From the NCBI RefSeq assembly GCF_026625705.1, contig NZ_CP113059.1, positions 1,922,001-1,986,000 of the forward strand: DNA of 64,000 nt, read 5' to 3'. This DNA is from Pedobacter sp. SL55 (lineage in GTDB: Bacteria > Bacteroidota > Bacteroidia > Sphingobacteriales > Sphingobacteriaceae). The notes under the pieces are model-generated. The model saw nothing but the letters and a program-made list of their open reading frames with translations. It was not told the DNA's origin and made no database searches. The position numbers and the translations under genes are program-made. Shown in pieces: positions 26,041-36,555 of this stretch (positions are counted from its first letter, which is position 1; every line of letters starts with the position of its first letter).

Positions 26041-28356
26041 TTAAGGTGTATAATTAAAGTTTACTTTCTTGTCGCCTAATTGTACGGTAAACTCGCCTTC
26101 GCCTGTTGTTTTTACAAGTTCTGCATTTACGTAGGCAATATCTTCTGGTGTAATTTTAAACGTAACGGTTTTGCTTTCGCCTGCTTTTAAATCGATTTTC
26201 TCGAAACCTCTTAAACGTTTCACATCAGGACTGATATCATTAGCTACTAAATCTGAAATGTAAAGCAATACACTTTCTTTTCCGGCTACTTTACCCGTGT
26301 TGCTCACATTCACGCTAATTTCTAAGGTTTGCCCTTTTTTCAAAGTATTGCTACTTAACTTAATATCGCTGTAAGAAAAAGTAGTATAGCTTAAGCCGTG
26401 ACCGAAAACATATTGAGGGTTGTAATCTGCATCGTAATTGTAAACACCTTCTGTAGTTTCTCTAGATTCTGATGGTTTGTGGTAATAAGTAAACAAAGCA
26501 TTTGGGAACTGAGGGTAGGTGTAAGGCAGTTTTCCTGATGGATTAACATCGCCATACAATACATCTGCAATGGCATCGCCACCAAAATTACCTGGCAAAT
26601 AGCTTTGCAAAATTGCGCTCATGTTTTTCTCAAACTTGCTGATTACTCTTGGCCTGCCTTCGTTTAACACCAACACAATGGTTTTTCCTGTCGCTGCCAA
26701 TTTCTTAGCTAATTCGGTTTGTAAATCAGAGATATACAAATCGCTCAAGTTGCCCGGAGTTTCTGTATAAGTATTTTCGCCTAAGCAGAGCACAATTACG
26801 TCGGCATTTTTAGCTGCCGTAATGGTTTCATCCATTTTATCAGCGAAATCTTCGAAATATTTGCCATCCATTTTATAGCTAACACCTGGTAAGTAAGTTA
26901 CGTTAGCCGCACCAACCTTATTTTGGATAGCTTTAACAATGGTATTGTATTTCGAGGCAAACTCTTCTACTTTTTCGCCTTGCCAAGAGTATGTCCAAGC
27001 GCCGTTTAAGGTTCTCATTGAGTTCGCATTTGGGCCAGTTACTAAAACTTTGGCAGTTTTGCTTAATGGCAAAGTATTATTGTTGTTTTTTAGTAAAGTC
27101 ATTGATTCTGCAGCCGCATCATAAGCAGCCTTTTCAAATTCTTTGCTTCCAAATTTTGGATAATCTTTGATGTTGGTAACTGGTTTTTCGAATAAGTTTA
27201 GCTCATATTTAGCAGTCAAAATTTTTCTTACGGCATCATCAATACGAGATTGTTTTACTTTGCCTTCTTTAACCAAAGCAATTAAATCATCACAGAAAGG
27301 CTCATAGTTGTAAGCAATCATCGACATATCGATACCTGCATTAATTGCCATCATTACGGCTTCTTTATTGTCTTTAGCTACGCGATCACGTTTGTGCAAA
27401 TTTTCGATATCTCCCCAATCGGTTACTACCAAACCTTTAAAGCCTAGCTCTTCTTTAAGCAACTTGGTTAATATTTTATAGTTGGCATGTACTGGTACAC
27501 CGTTAATTGAACCAGAGTTAATCATGATGGTTTTGGCACCAGCATCAATAGCGGCTTTAAAAGCGGGCAAATGATATTCTCTTAAAGCTTGATCTGAAAT
27601 GATTGCCGGAGTTCTATCCTTGCCAGAAACTGGAACTTGATAGCCTAAGAAATGTTTGATAGAAGAAGCTACTTTAAATGGATTAGAAACATCGTTATCA
27701 TCGCCCTCTAGGCCTTTAATCATTTGTATGCCTAGTTGTGAAACCAAATAAGGATCTTCGCCAAAACTTTCCCACTGGCGAGGAAAACGAGGGTCGGCAC
27801 CTAGATCTAAAATAGGAGAGAAGTTCCAAGGAATGGCGCTTGCACGGGTTTCGTAAGCAGTTACGCTAGCTCCTTGCTTAACCAAAGCTCGGTTAAAGGT
27901 TGCCGCCTGACCAATTTGCTGAGGGAACATGGTAGCTCCAACTGTATAGGTAGCACCGTGAACTTCATCAACCCCATAAATTACCGGGATTTTATTCTTG
28001 CCTTGTTTAAGGGCTACATTTTGTATTTCGTTAATGATGTTGTACCAAACTTGTGGCGTTCTGGCTCTATTGTTTGAGGTATTTAATACCGAACCAATAT
28101 GGTATTGTAATAAAGCTTTTTCGGTTTCTTTCTTATCTAAAGAAAAAGGCTCATCGCTGGTGTAGCGATCTTTGCCCTTGCCTATCACATCTAAAGTAAT
28201 TTGAGCCATCTGGCCTACTTTCTCCTCAACCGTCATTTTAGACAATAAGGCATTTACTTTTTGGTCAATTTCTGATTTGCTTAATTTCTTTTGCGCAAAA
28301 ACTGAAGTAGCGGCTAAGAAAAGTAAGAGCGATAAACTAAAATTTTTAATGTTCAT
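26041..28356 (-). CDS. GH3 family beta-glucosidase
   Basis: Predicted periplasmic exo-beta-glucosidase with a Sec signal peptide (residues 1-22). The nucleophile is Asp313 in VVTDWGD, and the KHF motif (234-236) and GVDEVHG precede it. The (alpha/beta)6 domain and a C-terminal fibronectin-III-like domain (from about residue 680) complete the BglX-like layout; length 771 is typical. It would release glucose from oligosaccharides produced by the GH30 enzyme encoded 11 nt downstream. Confidence 0.9.
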   Translation of the reverse strand: MNIKNFSLSLLLFLAATSVFAQKKLSKSEIDQKVNALLSKMTVEEKVGQMAQITLDVIGKGKDRYTSDEPFSLDKKETEKALLQYHIGSVLNTSNNRARTPQVWYNIINEIQNVALKQGKNKIPVIYGVDEVHGATYTVGATMFPQQIGQAATFNRALVKQGASVTAYETRASAIPWNFSPILDLGADPRFPRQWESFGEDPYLVSQLGIQMIKGLEGDDNDVSNPFKVASSIKHFLGYQVPVSGKDRTPAIISDQALREYHLPAFKAAIDAGAKTIMINSGSINGVPVHANYKILTKLLKEELGFKGLVVTDWGDIENLHKRDRVAKDNKEAVMMAINAGIDMSMIAYNYEPFCDDLIALVKEGKVKQSRIDDAVRKILTAKYELNLFEKPVTNIKDYPKFGSKEFEKAAYDAAAESMTLLKNNNNTLPLSKTAKVLVTGPNANSMRTLNGAWTYSWQGEKVEEFASKYNTIVKAIQNKVGAANVTYLPGVSYKMDGKYFEDFADKMDETITAAKNADVIVLCLGENTYTETPGNLSDLYISDLQTELAKKLAATGKTIVLVLNEGRPRVISKFEKNMSAILQSYLPGNFGGDAIADVLYGDVNPSGKLPYTYPQFPNALFTYYHKPSESRETTEGVYNYDADYNPQYVFGHGLSYTTFSYSDIKLSSNTLKKGQTLEISVNVSNTGKVAGKESVLLYISDLVANDISPDVKRLRGFEKIDLKAGESKTVTFKITPEDIAYVNAELVKTTGEGEFTVQLGDKKVNFNYTP

Positions 28357-28416
28357 AGTGTGTTATTTTGGTAATTTGATGCCTTAAAAATAAGCAGTCA
28401 ATTCCCTTTAATAAAA

Positions 28417-28436
28417 GGTTGATGAGTGCATCAACC
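28417..28436 (-). terminator. Hairpin between susD and the GH3 gene
   Basis: GGTTGATG and CATCAACC form a perfect 8-bp stem with a 4-nt loop. On the minus strand it is followed by TTTTATT, as in a weak terminator. It may reduce read-through from susC/D into the enzyme genes. Confidence 0.55.
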
Positions 28437-28465
28437 GTATGGTAATATCATTGCGAAAACTAGTA

Positions 28466-28553
28466 ACACGCTTGAGTATCTAACCAAAATAGGTGTCTAC
28501 ATATCTAAAAAGCCGTTTTTCCTATCTGTTAGACAACAGTTACAATACGCTTA
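28466..28553 (-). promoter_or_regulatory. Candidate operator sites upstream of the GH3 gene
   Basis: ACACGCTTGAGTATC (28466-28480) resembles the 21-nt direct repeats in front of susC (33068 and 33159), matching at 15 of 21 positions over the full length. A second partial site, AATACGCTTAA, lies at about 28544-28554. They are on the same strand and in the same orientation relative to the gene as those before susC. Confidence 0.35.
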
Positions 28554-28625
28554 AAAAACAATGCCCTGTAGTAGTATTGTAGTATGAGCACCTAAAGTGC
28601 CCACACTACAATTTTTACGTCTACT

Positions 28626-30041
28626 CTACAAGTTAGGGTTACGGTCACGCTCTGTCTGCGGAATTGGGAACAGCAACTTCGATTCTGAAATGTTGTACAA
28701 AAGATTTCCATTACCATCGCGTTGTGCATTCATTATGGCAACTGCACGGTTGGTACGCAATAAATCGAACCAACGATGGCCTTCGAAAGCTAGCTCTAAC
28801 CTGCGCTCTTTTTCTATAGCCAAGCGCATTGCCGCTTGTGTGTTTGCAGGGGTTCCACCTAAATTTACACGGTTACGAATTTCATCTACAATGGTTTTAG
28901 CGGCCGACCAGCCAGTAGCTGATAATTCATTTAATGCTTCTGCTTTTAGCAATTTAATATCTGCTAAACGCAGGATATAAGAATTAGCCAAATCATCGTT
29001 ACGATATTTATTGATGAATGGATAATTAGATTTGCTCCAGTAAGCATCGGACCAACCTTCGGTAGATACGTTTCTGAAACTGATACTAGAATTTTTACGG
29101 ATCACATCGCCTTCGGCATCAAAAGCAGCTACCAAATCATTTGTAGGCGTACAGAAACGTTTCCAACCCGAACCAACAATTACGCTGGTCATCCAGTTAC
29201 CACGACCAGTGGGCCCACCCCAACCGTCGTACTGCATCTCCCAAATAGATTCGGAGTTATTTTTATGTGCGCCATCAAATAGATGGTCGAAATTTGATAC
29301 CGGAGCATAGCCGCCTGCAATTACTGCATCGGCATATTGATTTACTTTTGTCCAATCTGGCGTAGGTTTAGAGGCGTGAACTTTTGCTAACAAAGCATTT
29401 ACTACACCTTTTGTAATGATGCCTTTATTTGGCGCTGTAACACGTACATCTGGTAAAGCCTCTTCTAAATCTTTGATGATTTGGGCATATACCTGATCTA
29501 CCGTAGAACGAGGTTTTTGCATTTCCTCTAAGCTAGTAGGCGATTTTAAAACCAATGGAACAGCACCCCATAAACGCACCAAATGGAAATAAAAGTAGGC
29601 TCTCAATGCTTTTGCTTCGCCAAGCATTTGCGCTCTTCTGTTACCTGCATCTAGCGCAGCATCCTGAATATTCGGCACATTTTCTAATACCTCGTTGGCA
29701 TTTTTGATATTGGAATATAAGCCGCCCCAATCGCGACCAATGTTACCATTTGTAGCACTAACATCAAATACATCAATTTGAATATTAGCCGGATTATCGC
29801 CTCCTGCGTAAGCATTGTCTGCCGTCACATCACCATTAATCATGTAATCCCAAATGTGATAATCGTTATACATACCACCGTAAACACCAGCCATTAACTT
29901 CTCTGCACCAGCTGCGGTAGTAAACGCTACATTGGCAGTTGCCTGGTTAAAGGGCTGTTTATCTAGGAAATCTTTTTTACAGCTCTGCAAGCCAAATGCC
30001 GCAGCTGCAATCATTACTAAAGTATATTTATTTAGTTTCAT
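28626..30041 (-). CDS. SusD/RagB nutrient-binding outer membrane lipoprotein
   Basis: Surface lipoprotein that captures oligosaccharide and lids the SusC channel. The lipobox is LQSC (Cys21). SusD features are the N-terminal helical region with EKLMAGVYGGMYND, the AKALRAYFYFHLVRLWGAVPLV block and the C-terminal RRLELAFEGHRWFDLLR and LFPIPQTERDRNPNL. At 471 aa it is on the short side. It follows susC by 11 nt, so the pair is one unit. Confidence 0.93.
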   Translation of the reverse strand: MKLNKYTLVMIAAAAFGLQSCKKDFLDKQPFNQATANVAFTTAAGAEKLMAGVYGGMYNDYHIWDYMINGDVTADNAYAGGDNPANIQIDVFDVSATNGNIGRDWGGLYSNIKNANEVLENVPNIQDAALDAGNRRAQMLGEAKALRAYFYFHLVRLWGAVPLVLKSPTSLEEMQKPRSTVDQVYAQIIKDLEEALPDVRVTAPNKGIITKGVVNALLAKVHASKPTPDWTKVNQYADAVIAGGYAPVSNFDHLFDGAHKNNSESIWEMQYDGWGGPTGRGNWMTSVIVGSGWKRFCTPTNDLVAAFDAEGDVIRKNSSISFRNVSTEGWSDAYWSKSNYPFINKYRNDDLANSYILRLADIKLLKAEALNELSATGWSAAKTIVDEIRNRVNLGGTPANTQAAMRLAIEKERRLELAFEGHRWFDLLRTNRAVAIMNAQRDGNGNLLYNISESKLLFPIPQTERDRNPNL

Positions 30042-30052
30042 CTCTTTAAATC

Positions 30053-32961
30053 TTAAAATCCAACATTAACACCAAACAAGAAACTTCTTGACTGTGGGTA
30101 AGTACCATAATCAACTCCCATAGCTGGGCCATTTGCAGAGTTCACATTTACTTCTGGATCTAAGCCAGAGTATTTGGTAAAAGTGAAGATATTATAACCC
30201 GTTGCAAACAAGGTTAACTTACTCATCTTCAGCTTTGCTAAAGCTGCCGAACCAAAGCTGTATGATAAGGTTGCTGTTTTTAAACGTAGGTAAGAAGCAT
30301 CTTCTACAAAGCGGCTAGAGGTTAATGAGTTTTCTGCACTTCTTGTTGCTCTTGGCACATTAGTTAATTGACCCGGTGTAGTCCATCTATCTAACACCGC
30401 AGTAGATTGATTTTTAGAATCGAACATACCTTCTAAATCAATTCTAGATGCATTAAACAATTGATTGCCCTGTACACCTTGGAAAAAGAAATTGAAATTC
30501 CAGTTTCCAAAAGTTAGGTTATTGGTTAAGCCGTAAATAAAATCAGGTTGTGCCGAACCAATAAAAGTTCTATCGGCGGGATCTGCAGAACCTGTAGTTC
30601 CATTGTTGTTGGTATCTGCATATTGCGCTGCACCCGTAGCAGGGTTTACACCTGTAAATACATAGCCATAAAAACTACCCAAGGGACGGCCAGTAACAAT
30701 TCTAACCGCGGCATCACGCTCGTAAATACCAGCGAAATCTAAAGATTGCGTGGTAGTACCCAAACTGGTAACCTTATTGCGGTTGATAGAGAAGTTAAGA
30801 TCGGTTGTCCATCTGAATTTTTCACGATCCACATTTTTGATAGAAAGCACAAACTCCAAACCTTTGTTTTCCATAGAACCAACATTGTAAGCTTGGCTGC
30901 TAAAGGTAGAAGATGGAGGTAACTGTACATTAATCAACAAATCATTTGTTTTTTTCAAATAAGCATCGGCCGTAAAAGTTAAGCGGTTATTAAACATGGT
31001 TAAATCTAAACCAATATTAGTTTGCGTAGTTTTTTCCCATGATAGCTCATCGTTCGCTGGATTTTGCAAATTATATTCGCCCTGTGCATTAATGCCGTAC
31101 AACTTCATATAAGCATAGTCTCCAATCCCTTCATCGTTACCTACTTTACCCCAGCTTCCACGAAGTTTTAAATCGTCAATAGTTTTGCTGTCCTTCATAA
31201 AATTCTCTGCAGAAATTCTCCAACCTGCAGATACAGAAGGGAAGTAACCGAAACGATTTTCCTTCGCAAACCTAGAAGAACCATCGGCCCTGAAGTTAGA
31301 GCTGAAAAGGTATTTATTATCGTAAGCATAAGTGATACGAGCCAAATAAGATTGCTTGCTCCATTGTGCTCTTTGAGGAATAGTTAGTGCTACGGATGGT
31401 GCTATTGGGTTACCAGCGGTATCGAAAAAGCGAGTACGCTCATTGTTTTTGTACTGCCAATCAGAAGCTTGTAGCGTATAACCACCAGTTGCTGTAAATG
31501 CATTTTTGCCTACGTTTTTGGTATAGTTTAAAATATTTTCGTTTAACCAAACATGGTCGTTCGTAGTATTATCACGATAAACACCACGCTCCTGACGGCC
31601 ATAAGTAGTTAAAAAGTTATCGGTAAAGTAACGATAGAAATTTTTATTTGAATTAGTGCTGATCGTAGATTTTAGGTACAAATCTTTGGTAAAGTTTACT
31701 TGAGCACCAAAAGCACCGATAAATCTAAAGTTTCTGTTCAAGTTGTTAGACCCAAATGCCAAGGCTAATGGGTTATCCCAACCACCCGCATTAGGAATAG
31801 TGGTATATTGTCCATTTGGTTCAAAAATACCAATGGTTGGAGGCGTAGTTAATGCCCCTAAGATAACACCACCACGAGAAACGCTACTGTTATCGCCAAC
31901 ATCTACAGATTTGCTAGAAGTTAAAATGGCGTTACCAGTTAATTTTAACCAAGGTGTGATGTTCTGCGAACCATTAAAGTTAGCCGTGTATCGATCTAGT
32001 CTCGCTGGTGCTACCACTCCTTTGTCTTGTTGGTAACCGCTAGAGAAATAATACTGACCTCCTTTTACACCACCAGATATAGAAACTTGATACTGATTTT
32101 GAGTTCCTGTACCAAATGTTTCCTTTTGCCAGTCTGTGTTTTCGGCACCTCCAAAGCTAGTGTAACCCAAATCGGTCATCAACGAAATGTACTGGTCGCG
32201 GTTTAGCACATCTTGCGTTTGCCAAAAGTTAGAAAAGCCTGTAAATGCATTAAAACCTACTTGTAATTTGTTTGCCGAACCTTTTTTAGTGGTAATTAAA
32301 ACTACACCGTTTGCACCGCTAGATCCGTAAATAGCCGCAGCAGAGGCATCCTTCAAAATGGTCATTGTCTCAATGTCATTGGCATTCAAGAAGCTTGCGT
32401 CACGAGATGTCACTCCATCAATGACATAAAGTGGACTATTGGAAGCTGTGATAGAAGTGTTACCTCGAATACTTACAGCTATACCTGCGCCTGGTTTGCC
32501 AGATTGTGAAGAAACCTGAACCCCGGCGGCTCTTCCTGAATAGCTTGTAGAGGATTGGTGATAGGCTGGTTTTCCAAATCTTTTGAAGAAACAGAAACCA
32601 CAGCAGTGGTTAAGTCCTTTTTGGTAGTGGTACCATAACCTACTACAATCACTTCGTTAAGCTTATTATCATCTTCCGAAAGCGTAATTGTTAATGTCGT
32701 TCTATTGTTTACAGGTTCTTCAATTGCCTTAAAACCTATAAATGAAAAGGTAAGTATGGCGTCTGCCTTGGCCTTTAATTTAAAAGTACCATTACTTTCT
32801 GTAGACACTCCTAAATTGGAGTTCTTAACCCTAACGGAAACCCCTGGTAGAGGTAAACCTTGTTGATCTTTCACTTGACCACTGATGGTAATCTCTTGTC
32901 CCATGACATAACTCACGAAACAAAAAAGAAACCCTGCAAGCAACGTAATTTTCTTGTTCAT
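30053..32961 (-). pseudogene. SusC/RagA TonB-dependent transporter, frameshifted as read
   Basis: Outer-membrane glycan importer. The N-terminal part has a signal peptide, a carboxypeptidase-regulatory-like domain (about residues 25-105) and the start of the plug (EVIVVGYGTTTKKDLTTAV). At about 32535 one G is missing: NPLQAIQ then continues in the wrong frame, whereas the other frame reads GRAAGVQVSSQSGKPG as expected. The remaining plug and barrel (SRDASFLNANDIETMTILKD to the end FGVNVGF) are intact. Restoring one base gives about 969 residues. A sequence error is the simplest explanation. Confidence 0.9.
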
Positions 32962-33067
32962 ATTTTTACAGTTAAATATTTAGCGAGGGTAAAGTTAAGT
33001 TCATTTTTATGTTAAATGCAAGTTAAAATTTACATAAAATACTGTAAAACAATAACTTATATTAATT

Positions 33068-33179
33068 TTGATACGCTATAGCACCTTAGTGGATGGCCTT
33101 ACTTACTATTGATTTTCAGTACCTAACGGTTATTTAGGGAAAGCGTTAAGCAACTAGCTTGATACGCTTGAGCACCTTA
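33068..33179 (-). promoter_or_regulatory. Two 21-nt direct repeats upstream of susC
   Basis: Copies at 33068-33088 and 33159-33179 share TTGATACGCT, two variable bases, and AGCACCTTA (19 of 21 identical), 91 bp apart. A reverse-oriented relative (AAGCGTTA) lies between them near 33143. The susC -7 candidate TAACTTTA lies closer to the start, near 32990. The spacing and place suggest operator sites for the sensor encoded just upstream. Confidence 0.5.
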
Positions 33180-33217
33180 TCGAAAAAAAATGCATTTACA
33201 TTAAAATTTAGAGGATT

Positions 33218-35118
33218 TTAATCTAATACCAATAAGCTCCAACCGTTTTTATTCGATTTTTTGAGCATAGATTTTCGCTCTTCCATGATGGCTTTTACAC
33301 GGGTTCCGTAGGTCCAGCAGGTGCTTTGCCTAATATTTAATAGCTCAGAAAGTTTATGTGAAGAGATTTTTCCTTTGGTAGAATAAATCAAGAAAATCAT
33401 GTAAAATGCTTTATTGATGGGAATGCGTGTATTATGAAAAATAGTATAACTCGTTACCGATTGTCATAATCGCATTTACTGCAGCGGCGGCTGTAAGGTG
33501 TATGACCAGCATAGAAATGATCGTTTTTACACTTTTTACAAGCGTAACCATTCTTCCATTTCAGTTCTGCCAAAAAGCTATCACAGCTTTCCTTATCAGG
33601 ATAGATTTTACTAAACTCGTCAAAATCAACATCAGCCGACATTACTCTGTCTCTAGTTACTTTCTCTACATTGATTTGTAACTCCTGATTGTCTTGCTCC
33701 AAAAGCACATTCATTCTTGAGATTTCTTCCGCTTGCTGTTTCAACTGTTCGTTAGCCCTCAGCAATTCCTCATTTTGGGCCTCAATAATTATTGATTTAT
33801 TAAAAACCTCTTTGGTACGAGCTTCGACTTGCTCTTCTAACTCTTGGTTCAATTTATCTTTCAGCTTAACGTTAACGCTCATTTGCTGAATCATTTGCCG
33901 CTGTGCTTTTTCCTTTTTCTTTTTTAGGATGCGTACTTTATCGCCAATGGCAAATGATAGGAATATCATCTCTAAGACGAAACAGAAACTCAGACTATAA
34001 TAGCTGATGACACCAAAATTTAACCACGAAATCCCCAACATGATTAAGAATTTGAGCATAAACCCAAAAAATAAAAAGCTATAACCTAATACAAAGAAAC
34101 GAGCTGGTTGATAGCCGTTTTTAAAGATGTAAATCCCTGTGAAAAAAGCAACCGTTAAAGGGATAAACTCTAGAAATTTGTAATTAAATAGTTCTTGATC
34201 GAACAATAAACAATAGAGAAAAAACAACGATCGAACTAGAATGACACCGATAATCAATTTGTTGAGCTTAGGTGCTTTGGCTTTTACAAAGAGTAGTTCT
34301 CTAGTAAATAGTAACGCAAAAATACTGGTGGCACACAGAAAAAACGCATAAGCAATTTGGTTCCAATTGGGTGCATTTGGCCATAGGTACTGATAGGCAA
34401 TACCATCTGAGCTCATTTCAAATAAACCTACGCTCAAATTGTATAATACATAAAACAGATACTGTTTTTGCCGTATGGCGATGTACATAATTAGATTGTA
34501 AAAACTGAAAACCAGGATCATGCCGTAAAATATCCCGAAATAGAAATACTCATCTAGCGCATAGGAAATAAACCAGTTTACAGACCTAAGTACAATAATT
34601 ACGTCTGCTATTTGGGATGATTGTATTTTGAAATAGTAGGTTTTAACCTCGTCATTATCATTATTGATGTAAAATTCGAAGTTCTTGTGAGATAAGTCTC
34701 TATGTTTGAACTGTAACCGATCTCCTAGTTCTTTTACATCGTAATTTCCATTGCCATTAGGAGCATAAATAGTAAGATGATCTATGGTTTGATCGAAAAG
34801 CTCTAACAAAAATCGGTTATTAGCTTTGCTATTATGCTTGATGTTGATTTTATACCAATAAGTAGTGTTAAAATTTGCGGTTTGTGGTGTGCTTTTGATG
34901 CTTGGTTTAAATTTGCTAGCAAATAGCGTACTGCTTATTTCTTCAAAAGTGAACTGTGCTTTTGGGTCTTCTAAAACCTCAATTTCCGAAAAATTGAAAA
35001 TATGTTGCTCTATATTGTCGTTTATCTCTACTATTTTTTGGGCATGAGCAATTGAGCAAAACATACTGCCAGCAAAAAATAAATAGAAAGCACAAGCACG
35101 CCACACAGTTTTAACCAT
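33218..35118 (-). pseudogene. 7TM-DISM sensor fused to an IS1595-like zinc ribbon/HTH, frameshifted as read
   Basis: Membrane sensor with an unusual DNA-binding output. After a signal peptide (residues 1-27 from the 35118 start) come a 7TMR-DISM extracellular sensory domain (about 30-180), seven helices (about 190-395), a coiled coil (about 397-490) and a zinc ribbon with CKKC (527-530) and CSKC (546-549). This ribbon, with KWKNGYACKKC and RRCSKCDYD, matches the N-terminus of IS1595-type transposases. A missing base at about 33460 breaks the frame; the next frame continues VTSYTIFHNTRIPINKAFYM and a helix-turn-helix-like segment to 33218. No DDE catalytic domain follows. The gene precedes the PUL on the same strand. 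A start at 35151 adds 11 residues. Confidence 0.75.
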
Positions 35119-35215
35119 ACAGTTTTTGTAAGAGCCTACAAAGCTACGCAAACTATAAGAGCTAAATTAACCAATCGTTAAAATTACATTGCTGTTATTC
35201 TTTTCGCTTTTGAAA

Positions 35216-35677
35216 CTAATTACAAGTTACTTTTTTAAAAATAATGGTATTGTTAAATTGCACTTGGCTCAAATCTTTAAACCGAACTTTGTCGCCTTCA
35301 TCCTCAACTTCGCCAAAACCCTCTATCAACTGATCTCTTTTTTTTAGAAAAACTACTTCACGTACCGATTGTTTGCCTTCTGAATTAAATGTGTAATCTG
35401 CAATCAACGTATCTCCTCGCATTTCGCCTGCTATGCTCCCGTTGTTTTTATCTTTTTCGAACCATTTGTAGCTCAATTCTCCCGTAGATACCATGCCTGT
35501 TGTAATTAAAGTTAGCTGCGCAGTATCTTTACCTTTAATATAAGAATAGCAATCTTGCTTTGCTATTGGAATATTGCCCGCCACGGTATCATTTTCTACT
35601 TTTTGTCCGGTTACTTTAGTTCTTTCTTGGCAAGCAAATAAACCTGCCGAGATTATTAATGCACCAATAATTCTCAT
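35216..35677 (-). CDS. Small lipoprotein of unknown function
   Basis: A 153-residue lipoprotein (lipobox LFAC, Cys16) with a beta-rich mature part containing CYSYIKGKDTAQLTL and GEMRGDTLIADYTF, a pattern seen in many Bacteroidota lipoproteins. No function is known to me. It lies between the sensor gene and an SDR gene, all on the minus strand, without close coupling. Confidence 0.7.
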   Translation of the reverse strand: MRIIGALIISAGLFACQERTKVTGQKVENDTVAGNIPIAKQDCYSYIKGKDTAQLTLITTGMVSTGELSYKWFEKDKNNGSIAGEMRGDTLIADYTFNSEGKQSVREVVFLKKRDQLIEGFGEVEDEGDKVRFKDLSQVQFNNTIIFKKVTCN

Positions 35678-35741
35678 GTAGTCTTCTAGTTTTAGTTGAT
35701 TAGAAGAACGTTGAAACTCTAAAAATGTTTTTGATAAAGAA

Positions 35742-36494
35742 CTAATTGCCTTCTATTCTTAAGATACTGCCGCTCGGTAAAGATTTATCATTATCCATTT
35801 CAAAAATCTTTTTCCCAACAGTTACAGCATCATTTAAAGCGCCATCTTCTTTAAGTGCTATAAACCGTTCTATATCTTTAAAATTGCTTTTATTGCTTTG
35901 GCGAATTTCGGTTTGCATATCAGTATCTACCACACCTGGTGCAATTGCGAGGGCTTTAACGGCATACTTAGCATCGGCCTGTTCTGCGGCAATGGTTTGG
36001 GTTAACATATTTATGGCAGCCTTGCTGCTGCAATATACCGACCAGCCAAAATAAGGTTTTAACGCAGCACCAGAAGTAATATTGATAATTGATTTCTCGA
36101 TTGTCCAATCTTTAAAATAGTGGATGAAAAGCGAACTTAATATAAACGGCACAGTGGTGTTTAACAATATCGTTTTTTCAATTATATCTTGGTTTAACCG
36201 ATCTAAAGGTGCAATAGTACCCAATGTGCCCGCATTGTTGATTAAGGTAATTTTGCGCAATTTTGCTTTATCAAGTAAGCTAAATATGTTGATCAGCGTT
36301 GCTTCTATGAGATTTGTTTGCGTAAGGTCTAGCGTTATTTGGGTTACGCCGCTCTCGGTTAATTCTGTATTAACAGTTCTAGCAATTGAGAATATACTTG
36401 TACCATTCGCTAAGTATGCCGCAATAATGCCTTTTCCAATTCCTTTGCTTCCTCCGGTAGTCACTAATACTTCTTCCATAATTTCTGTAATCAT
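35742..36494 (-). CDS. Short-chain dehydrogenase/reductase (sepiapterin reductase-like)
   Basis: NADP-dependent oxidoreductase with TTGGSKGIGKG near the N-terminus, NNAG at about residue 90, and the Ser-Tyr-Lys set (NITSGAALKPY, YCSSKAA). LDLTQT and the GVVDTDMQTEIR segment resemble the sepiapterin/benzil reductase group. The start at 36494 gives MITEIMEEV; a start at 36479 (MEEVLVTTGG) fits family members better. Substrate unknown. Confidence 0.85.
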   Translation of the reverse strand: MITEIMEEVLVTTGGSKGIGKGIIAAYLANGTSIFSIARTVNTELTESGVTQITLDLTQTNLIEATLINIFSLLDKAKLRKITLINNAGTLGTIAPLDRLNQDIIEKTILLNTTVPFILSSLFIHYFKDWTIEKSIINITSGAALKPYFGWSVYCSSKAAINMLTQTIAAEQADAKYAVKALAIAPGVVDTDMQTEIRQSNKSNFKDIERFIALKEDGALNDAVTVGKKIFEMDNDKSLPSGSILRIEGN

Positions 36495-36555
36495 TTGTCA
36501 TAAATATATGGTTAGCCTAGGTTAAACACAAATAACATAACAGGCAAAAGCGTTG

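Noticed and set aside
33218..33620. An IS1595-family insertion sequence
   Set aside because: Only the zinc ribbon and HTH-like part is present, continuous with a 7TM receptor and coiled coil. There is no DDE domain, no terminal inverted repeats and no target duplication that I can see.
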